Source: CAZCWX01 sp964502465 (lineage in GTDB: Bacteria > Desulfobacterota > Binatia > Bin18). From it: a stretch of DNA of 18,479 nt. Positions within the stretch are counted from its first letter, which is position 1; the number at the start of each line of letters is the position of its first letter. The notes beneath the pieces were generated by a model. It was given only the letters and a program-made list of their open reading frames with translations. It made no database searches and was not told the DNA's origin. Location of the stretch: contig CAZCWX010000556.1 in assembly GCA_964502465.1 (NCBI GenBank), positions 1 through 18,479 of the forward strand, written 5' to 3'. Positions 14,044-18,479 of this stretch are shown here, in pieces. The translations under genes were made by a program, and so were the position numbers.

Positions 14044-14928
14044 TTACTTCGCTACGATTCGCCCACCTGACCCGAGTTTCACTCCTGATAAAAACTCCAA
14101 AATAGCGATACTGAAGGCATCATTCCGGTCGCCGGCAACCATATGTCCAGCGCCTGAGACATCGACATAACGAGCATGAGGGACGGCTGCCAGAAACTCT
14201 GCCGCAGTTTCCTCGCTCACGACGTCGCTCATTTTTCCCCGCACGAGTAAGGTTGGGACGCGCAGCGCCCGTGCGGCGGCCAGCAACCGTTCCGGGTCCC
14301 GTGCGCGTGCGAAGCGCGCAGGACTGATAAGCTGAGGATCCCAATGCCAGCGGTAGCGTCCATCTGGACCTTTCCGCAGGTTTTTCTCCAGGCCGCTCAG
14401 GTCCTTCGGTCGCGGTCGATGGGGAATGTAGGCCGCGACCGCATCGGCGGCCTCTTCAAGATTAGCAAAACCCTCTGGCTTGCCAGTCATAAATGCGCGA
14501 ATCCGATCAACTCCTTGCTGTTCGACGCGCGGGGTAATGTCCACCAGGACCACGGCAGCACTCAGAGGGCGTAGGGATTCCCCTTCTGTCAGCAAAGAGG
14601 TCATGCCTCCTAGCGAGGCACCAACGAGCACGGGGGGCCGATCGAAATGGCTGATTACGCTGCGTATATCCGCGACAAAGGTGTCAATGATATAGTTTCC
14701 ATCTGACGCCCAATCGCTCTCGCCGTGTCCGCGCATGTCTAAAGCGACAGCATACCACCCTTGTGTAGCCAGGGCACGTGCAGTGCCCCCCCAGGCGTGA
14801 CGCGTTTGGCCGCCACCGTGGAGCAGAAGCACAGGCGCTGCGTCTTTCGTTCCCCAGGCATCACCGATCAGATTCAGACCACTGTCAACCTTATAGGTGA
14901 CTCGTTGTGGTAGGAGTGTTGACATCAT
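14044..14928 (-). CDS. Alpha/beta-hydrolase fold enzyme
   Basis: A 294-residue hydrolase with a complete catalytic set: oxyanion motif LLLHGGG (34-40), nucleophile elbow GASLGG with Ser105, acid Asp235 in RGKMSDVV, and His262 in GAGHMVAGD. DMRGHGESDW is the usual strand-4 loop. No signal peptide, so probably cytoplasmic. The family covers esterases, C-C hydrolases, epoxide and haloalkane enzymes; nothing here decides the substrate. Two ATGs are adjacent (14928 and 14925); GGAGG is better spaced for the second. Likely co-transcribed with fprA downstream. Confidence 0.88.
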   Translation of the reverse strand: MMSTLLPQRVTYKVDSGLNLIGDAWGTKDAAPVLLLHGGGQTRHAWGGTARALATQGWYAVALDMRGHGESDWASDGNYIIDTFVADIRSVISHFDRPPVLVGASLGGMTSLLTEGESLRPLSAAVVLVDITPRVEQQGVDRIRAFMTGKPEGFANLEEAADAVAAYIPHRPRPKDLSGLEKNLRKGPDGRYRWHWDPQLISPARFARARDPERLLAAARALRVPTLLVRGKMSDVVSEETAAEFLAAVPHARYVDVSGAGHMVAGDRNDAFSIAILEFLSGVKLGSGGRIVAK

Positions 14929-15175
14929 CCCCTCCGGTATTTTTTAAATTTCTCGCCCTGCTCAACCTTTACCTATGTCCATACTCATCGTACATCTGCG
15001 CCTGTTTCCCTCGGCCTGAGCCGGTAGGACAGGCACAGCATGTCAAGGCAGAGCAAGCGAAATTGCACGGCACCCTAACATCTCGATTCAAGAGAGGCAA
15101 GTTGAATGGCCGCCAATTAGAGCAGGTTCCTTAGGACTACGGGACAAAACTCTCATGGCATGTCAGAAGGTTAAG

Positions 15176-15255
15176 GTGTCATTGCGAGCGCAGCGAAGCA
15201 ATCTTTGCCCGCACACAGAGATTGCTTCGTCGCCTCTGGCTCTTCGCAATGACAC
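15176..15255. repeat. 80-bp inverted repeat, REP/MITE-like dispersed element
   Basis: GTGTCATTGCGA opens the element and TCGCAATGACAC closes it. Further in, GCGAAGCAATC pairs with GATTGCTTCGTC. The two arms are near-complete inverted copies around a short centre, the right arm having a few extra bases. From memory this CATTGCGAG...GAAGCAATC palindrome is a widely dispersed non-coding repeat in deltaproteobacterial and related genomes. It encodes nothing and has no transposase nearby. Confidence 0.8.
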
Positions 15256-15428
15256 GCTCCTCAAGCTTCGTCCAAGGCTTTTGTCTCACAGTCCTTAATC
15301 TTTTGGCTCGTTCTTGGTGATGCACCGAGGGAGGTGCGGACAGGACGCCGTACCCTGTTCTTCCGGTCAAGCGAGCGAGCGCGATCCAGAGTCCAAGAGT
15401 TGGCAAGATAGCAAAAAGAGATGGAGGA

Positions 15429-15495
15429 CTCTCTGTCTCTCTCTGTCTCTGTCTCTCTCTGTCTCTGTCTCTCTCTCTGTCTCTGTCTCTGTCTC
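15429..15495. repeat. CT/GT microsatellite (CTCTGT-based), 67 bp
   Basis: An uninterrupted tract made of CT dinucleotides and CTCTGT hexamers, with no base A in the listed strand. The minus strand is GA-rich. It lies 47 bp beyond the stop codon of the MFS transporter and would form the 3' end of that transcript. Length variation by slippage is expected. Confidence 0.9.
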
Positions 15496-15542
15496 GCAGC
15501 TCTGTCGCTTATCCTCTGGAGCGATACACTTCGCATCCCCGC

Positions 15543-16832
15543 CTAATGTGCCGCCTCCCTGGCAGGGACGACAGCAGGCTCGAACGTCTCGATCTTGATG
15601 GGGCGAACAGGCACAACCAGCAAAATCGCCGCGCATACCACCCCAACGCTCGTTGAGACATAAAAGGGCAATAACCAATTCCCCGTTCCTGCCAGCATGT
15701 AGCCAGCTGTCAACGGACCAAGGAACCCCGCGAACGTTCCCAAGGTGTTAATCAGACCGAAAATTGCACCAGCGAGACTGGCATTAAACTCGATCGCCAC
15801 TGTGGCAAATCCCGACAAGGCGATGGTGAATAATCCATAAAACAAGACCAGGAAGATCATACACAGCGTCACAGACGGAACGAGTGCAGCACTAAGGAGG
15901 AAAGGTAACGAAAGCGCCATGGCAATACCACCGAGGCGAGCACGGGCAAATTGCGGACTCCAGCCACGACGCAAGAGCCAGTCTGCCAGTGTCCCTCCGC
16001 CCACCAGACCAAGAAATCCCGCTCCGTGCAGCAGAATACCGATTGCACCCATCACGCCGAGGGACAGGCCGCGCGCTTCCACCAGATAGGTTGGGAACCA
16101 GAACAGGAAAAGCCAACCAATGTAGGCGAAGCACATATACGCGAGAGCAAGAATGAGCAGGGGAACGGTGGTGAAGAGAACACCGATCGGCAGAGGGGTC
16201 GTCGGTTTCGGGGCAGTGTTCTCCTCAATATAGAGACGCTCCTCTGCCGTAATGCGAGGATGTGCGCGGGGAGTATCGGTTGCGTACCAGAGCCAGACAG
16301 CAATCCAGATAAAGCCAATGAGGGCGTTAATATAAAAGACCATCTGCCACGAACTCTGTAAGATAATCCAGGTGGTGAGTGGGTACGCTATCATCTGCCC
16401 GACGGTGATCCCTGAGATGCTAAACGTATGGGCGCGACCGAATTCCTGCCGCGGAATCCAGCGCGAGTTGATGGACGCCGTTGCGGGAAAGGTCATAGAC
16501 TCAAATGCGCCAACGAGAAAACGAAAGGCTAAGAGAAGCGCAAAGAAGCGCTCGCCGAGGGGGGTCAGCAGGGTAAAGAGGGAGAATCCGAAGAAAGCGA
16601 GAACCAAAACGTTGCGCCCACTCCAGCGATCCGCGATGACTCCTCCTGGAATTTGTAATAGCGCGTATCCAATCAGAAAGAGGGAGAAGACCCAGCCAAA
16701 CTGATCTTTTTCCCATCCAGTTTCTCGCATAATGACTGGTGCGGCCACTGAGATGTTGACGCGATCGATATAGTTCACCACAGAGCCGCAAAAGAGCAGT
16801 CCAATCATGTTGTAGCGTACTGGCCAAGCCAT
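15543..16832 (-). CDS. MFS transporter, anion:cation symporter (ACS) family
   Basis: A 429-residue inner-membrane transporter with about 12 hydrophobic segments in two halves. VVNYIDRVNISVAAP in TM1 is the ACS-family signature. The loop 2-3 motif is GGVIADRWSGRNVL, and a charged central loop (about 190-220) divides the halves. Relatives import organic anions such as hexuronates, phthalate, tartrate or 4-hydroxyphenylacetate; the substrate here is unknown. ATG 16832 is chosen because AAGGAGGGG precedes it at ideal spacing; a TTG 45 bp upstream lacks one. Divergent from the second alcohol dehydrogenase, so the two may share regulation and substrate. Confidence 0.9.
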   Translation of the reverse strand: MAWPVRYNMIGLLFCGSVVNYIDRVNISVAAPVIMRETGWEKDQFGWVFSLFLIGYALLQIPGGVIADRWSGRNVLVLAFFGFSLFTLLTPLGERFFALLLAFRFLVGAFESMTFPATASINSRWIPRQEFGRAHTFSISGITVGQMIAYPLTTWIILQSSWQMVFYINALIGFIWIAVWLWYATDTPRAHPRITAEERLYIEENTAPKPTTPLPIGVLFTTVPLLILALAYMCFAYIGWLFLFWFPTYLVEARGLSLGVMGAIGILLHGAGFLGLVGGGTLADWLLRRGWSPQFARARLGGIAMALSLPFLLSAALVPSVTLCMIFLVLFYGLFTIALSGFATVAIEFNASLAGAIFGLINTLGTFAGFLGPLTAGYMLAGTGNWLLPFYVSTSVGVVCAAILLVVPVRPIKIETFEPAVVPAREAAH

Positions 16833-16946
16833 GTGCCCCTCCTTACACGAACCGGGCTGAACTCTACTATGGATCAATGAACGAGGAAAGACAGCCCTCG
16901 GCGGCCACGGAGAGCACGAGGCCCCTTTCTGAAAAGACAGAATCTC

Positions 16947-16976
16947 TTGACAGCACGGAAATTCGCGCCATAGGCT
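16947..16976 (+). promoter_or_regulatory. Candidate promoter for the second alcohol dehydrogenase
   Basis: A perfect TTGACA -35 box at 16947-16952 is followed after 18 bp by a poor -10 (TAGGCT, 16971-16976). GCACGG (16953-16958) and CCGTGC (16979-16984) form an inverted pair around the -10 region and could be an operator. A direct repeat AAAGACAG at 16887-16894 and 16933-16940 lies in the same divergent region. Confidence 0.35.
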
Positions 16977-16980
16977 AGCC

Positions 16981-16996
16981 GTGCGATTTTTCGCAC
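16981..16996 (+). promoter_or_regulatory. Hairpin directly upstream of a ribosome-binding site
   Basis: GTGCGA-TTTT-TCGCAC is a perfect 6-bp stem with a 4-nt loop. The base after the stem begins the ribosome-binding site AGGAGGTG (16997-17004), and the ATG is at 17009. It may be a leader structure or an operator. It is too short and has no T-run after it, so it is not a terminator. Confidence 0.5.
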
Positions 16997-17008
16997 AGGA
17001 GGTGCCCT

Positions 17009-18064
17009 ATGAAGGCCGCGGTGATCGAAGAACTGAATAAACCGATGGTGGTGCATACCGACTGGCCGGACCCACAACCTGGCCCGCGTGATGCGATCAT
17101 CCGTGTTGAGGCCAACGGGATCTGTCGCAGTGACTGGCATATGTGGGTCGGTGACTGGACTTGGATCGGCATGCAACTGCAACTGCCAAAGGTCATTGGC
17201 CATGAATTTTGTGGTGTGGTGGAAGAGGTCGGTCCACAAGTCACCAAGTGCAAAAAAGGGGATCGGGTGGTCTGCCCTTTTAACTTTAGTTGCGGGGCTT
17301 GTGAGAACTGCCTGGCCGGTCACCAAAACGTCTGCCCCAATATTGGACCAGCAGGCTTCGCATACAGTGGCGGCTACGGAAAGCTCGCGCATGTCCCTTT
17401 GGCGGATTTGAATTTAGTACCACTGCCAGAGTCAGTTCCTTTTGTCGAGGCTGCCAGTATGGGCTGCCGGTTCATGACCTCTTTTCATGGGATTGTGGAT
17501 CAAGCGCGAGTCCAAGCCGGTGAATGGGTTGCCGTGCATGGCTGTGGTGGCATCGGCCTTGCCGCGGTGCACATCGCCTCGTCGCTTGGTGCCAATGTCA
17601 TCGCCGTGGATATTAACGACAAGAAGCTGATGATGGCCAAAGAGCTGGGGGCGCTCCATACCGTAAACGCAGCCAAAGATGATGCACCGTCAGCCGTCCA
17701 ACAGCTCACCAATGGCGGAGCGCACGTTTCGGTTGATGCGTTAGGGGAAGGGGTCACCTGTCGCAATTCAATGATGAGCTTGCGTACCCGTGGCCGTCAC
17801 CTGCAGATCGGACTCACCACACAGAAAGAAAAGGGAGAGGTCGCGCTTCCGGTTGATCTGATAGTAGTCAAAGAGCTACAGATGATCGGCACTGTCGGCA
17901 TGCAGCCGCATCGCTACCCCTCGATGCTGAGCATGGTGGAATCCGGCAAGCTCAACCCTGGGAAGCTCATTGGTCGGACGGTTCCTATCGAACAGGCCGG
18001 CGAAGTGCTTGCTTCGATGACGCAATACGCCACGCTTGGTGCGACGGTGGTAAACCAGTGGTAG
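17009..18064 (+). CDS. Zinc-dependent alcohol dehydrogenase, MDR superfamily (second copy)
   Basis: A 351-residue NAD(P)-dependent zinc dehydrogenase. Catalytic zinc ligands are Cys39, His65-Glu66 (IGHEFCGVVEEVG) and Cys153 (MGCRFMTS). Structural zinc cysteines are 95, 98, 101 and 109. GCGGIG (178-183) plus Asp201 (AVDINDKK) indicate NAD preference. It is clearly a different subfamily from the enzyme at 246-1343, and WVGDWTWIG is an unusual Trp-rich insert in the substrate loop. Ribosome-binding site AGGAGGTG. Divergent from the MFS transporter, which suggests catabolism of an imported compound. Confidence 0.9.
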   Translation: MKAAVIEELNKPMVVHTDWPDPQPGPRDAIIRVEANGICRSDWHMWVGDWTWIGMQLQLPKVIGHEFCGVVEEVGPQVTKCKKGDRVVCPFNFSCGACENCLAGHQNVCPNIGPAGFAYSGGYGKLAHVPLADLNLVPLPESVPFVEAASMGCRFMTSFHGIVDQARVQAGEWVAVHGCGGIGLAAVHIASSLGANVIAVDINDKKLMMAKELGALHTVNAAKDDAPSAVQQLTNGGAHVSVDALGEGVTCRNSMMSLRTRGRHLQIGLTTQKEKGEVALPVDLIVVKELQMIGTVGMQPHRYPSMLSMVESGKLNPGKLIGRTVPIEQAGEVLASMTQYATLGATVVNQW

Positions 18065-18074
18065 CTGAGCACTG

Positions 18075-18160
18075 GGGGCTAGGTACTGAGTGTTAGTATC
18101 GCATTCGCGACGCGGTTTTCCTCTTTTTTCTCTAGTTCCTCGTCCCCAACCCCTAGCCCC
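18075..18160. repeat. Long-range inverted repeat between convergent genes, possible two-way terminator
   Basis: GGGGCTAGG (18075-18083) and CCTAGCCCC (18152-18160) are exact inverted copies 68 nt apart. The loop contains degenerate repeats of the same G/C-rich motif and a T-rich tract (CTCTTTTTTCTC). It occupies the gap between the alcohol dehydrogenase stop and the convergent membrane-protein stop. It resembles the array pair at 140-245 in design: degenerate repeat, T-run, inverted degenerate repeat. Confidence 0.5.
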
Positions 18161-18162
18161 GT

Positions 18163-18479
18163 CTACCACCACAGCCCGCCGTCCATATATTCCCATAGGA
18201 GGAAGGCGCCAACCTGGTAGTCGAAGACACGGGCGCCAGCAACAGGGATTTTGGCTCCTACGGCTACCGCGATGTGCCCGCTTCGTGAGAGCCCCTTGTA
18301 TAATTGCGGTGTAAGCGAATAGACATCGCGCGCATCGCCTGCGACTTTGGTGTCTGCCTCAAACCCAACGCCCGGCACCCAGCCTCGCCTCAGTGGTGAG
18401 AACGGGAGCTGGAGCACTGCGCGATATAACATGCGGCGGGCTGCTCGATTCACCTCCACTGGCAGGACGGCCTTGATCT
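18163..18479 (-). CDS. C-terminal part of a probable outer-membrane beta-barrel protein
   Basis: About 105 C-terminal residues are visible; the N-terminus lies beyond the right edge. Alternating hydrophobic/polar segments, with SGHIAVAVGAKIPVAGARVFDY and the final QVGAFLLWEYMDGGLWW, look like beta-barrel strands. The chain ends on an aromatic residue, as Bam substrates do. Stretches such as 'hiAvavGakiPv...yqvgafLLWeYmdG' resemble the MetA-pathway/transporter-like barrel proteins found near hydrocarbon and methylotrophy genes (from memory). The family is not certain. It converges on the second alcohol dehydrogenase. Confidence 0.5.
   Translation of the reverse strand, partial: IKAVLPVEVNRAARRMLYRAVLQLPFSPLRRGWVPGVGFEADTKVAGDARDVYSLTPQLYKGLSRSGHIAVAVGAKIPVAGARVFDYQVGAFLLWEYMDGGLWW

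Larger units (their letters stand above)
14929..15542. other. Gene-poor intergenic stretch of about 610 bp
   Basis: No reading frame here has family resemblance or a plausible start. The interval holds the 80-bp inverted repeat (15176-15255) and the CT/GT microsatellite (15429-15495). The part 14930-15170 is featureless. A short frame ending near 15134 has a coding-like tail, but its N-terminal half is low-quality and no family is recognised. Confidence 0.6.

Noticed and set aside
14907..15134. 75-codon plus-strand frame at the start of the gene-poor stretch
   Set aside because: The tail looks coding-like, but the first half overlaps the hydrolase 5' end, no ribosome-binding site is present and no family is recognised.
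15261..15678. Arg/Glu/Thr-rich frames on the minus strand and a Ser/Leu-rich frame on the plus strand
   Set aside because: They are translations of the CT/GT microsatellite and overlap the MFS 3' end; no family pattern or ribosome-binding site.
16833..16877. 15-residue N-terminal extension of the MFS transporter from a TTG
   Set aside because: ATG 16832 has an ideal AAGGAGGGG site and the extension is not a membrane or signal segment.

Overview
The window looks like a chromosomal segment of an uncultured Gram-negative bacterium. By eye its GC is in the mid-50s. A deltaproteobacterium-like lineage, for example Binatota/Desulfobacterota or Tectomicrobia, fits best: there is an A-type Fe-S carrier, queG, MDR dehydrogenases, a tungsten-enzyme-style redox cluster, an outer-membrane barrel fragment, and dispersed inverted repeats of a kind common in those groups. 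The assignment is an inference. I saw no rRNA, tRNA, phage, transposase or CRISPR.

Left part (1-4843). A thiamine-diphosphate enzyme (5' end only) and a zinc alcohol dehydrogenase lie on the minus strand. Between them are two 9-bp repeat arrays that could fold on each other. A small broken YwqK/MORN-like fragment follows, then queG (epoxyqueuosine reductase, minus), which is divergent from a His-rich A-type Fe-S carrier gene with its own promoter and palindrome. Next is a gph-like HAD phosphatase whose first codons coincide with a textbook terminator. It converges on folP, whose substrate loops are non-canonical.

Middle part (4973-12408, all plus strand). A glutathione S-transferase, a stand-alone LON substrate-binding-domain protein and an orphan NuoI-like ferredoxin come first. 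They precede a four-gene redox and sulfur-transfer cluster: a rhodanese-ThiF/MoeB fusion, a four-cluster ferredoxin, an FAD/NAD oxidoreductase, and a MoaD/ThiS protein ending GG-Thr-Tyr-Trp. The cluster closes with a perfect terminator. It resembles the accessory and electron-transfer genes of tungsten aldehyde oxidoreductases (AorABC type), but the catalytic tungsten subunit is absent. A short, animal-type transketolase starts 22 bp after the terminator.

Right part (12409-18479). A large palindromic repeat separates tkt from a convergent adrenodoxin-reductase-type NADPH:ferredoxin reductase, which lies downstream of an alpha/beta hydrolase. A roughly 600-bp gene-poor stretch carries an 80-bp dispersed-type inverted repeat and a CT/GT microsatellite. 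An ACS-family MFS transporter (minus) is divergent from a second zinc alcohol dehydrogenase (plus), which has a hairpin just before its ribosome-binding site. The window ends in the C-terminus of a probable outer-membrane beta-barrel protein.

The shared theme is aldehyde and alcohol redox chemistry: a TPP enzyme, two MDR dehydrogenases, the AOR-like cluster and ferredoxin reductase, together with Fe-S and sulfur-carrier supply. Most proteins are recognisable. The strongest leads are the capped MoaD beside the rhodanese-ThiF fusion, the AOR-like cluster without its catalytic subunit, the terminator-overlapped HAD gene and the period-matched repeat arrays.
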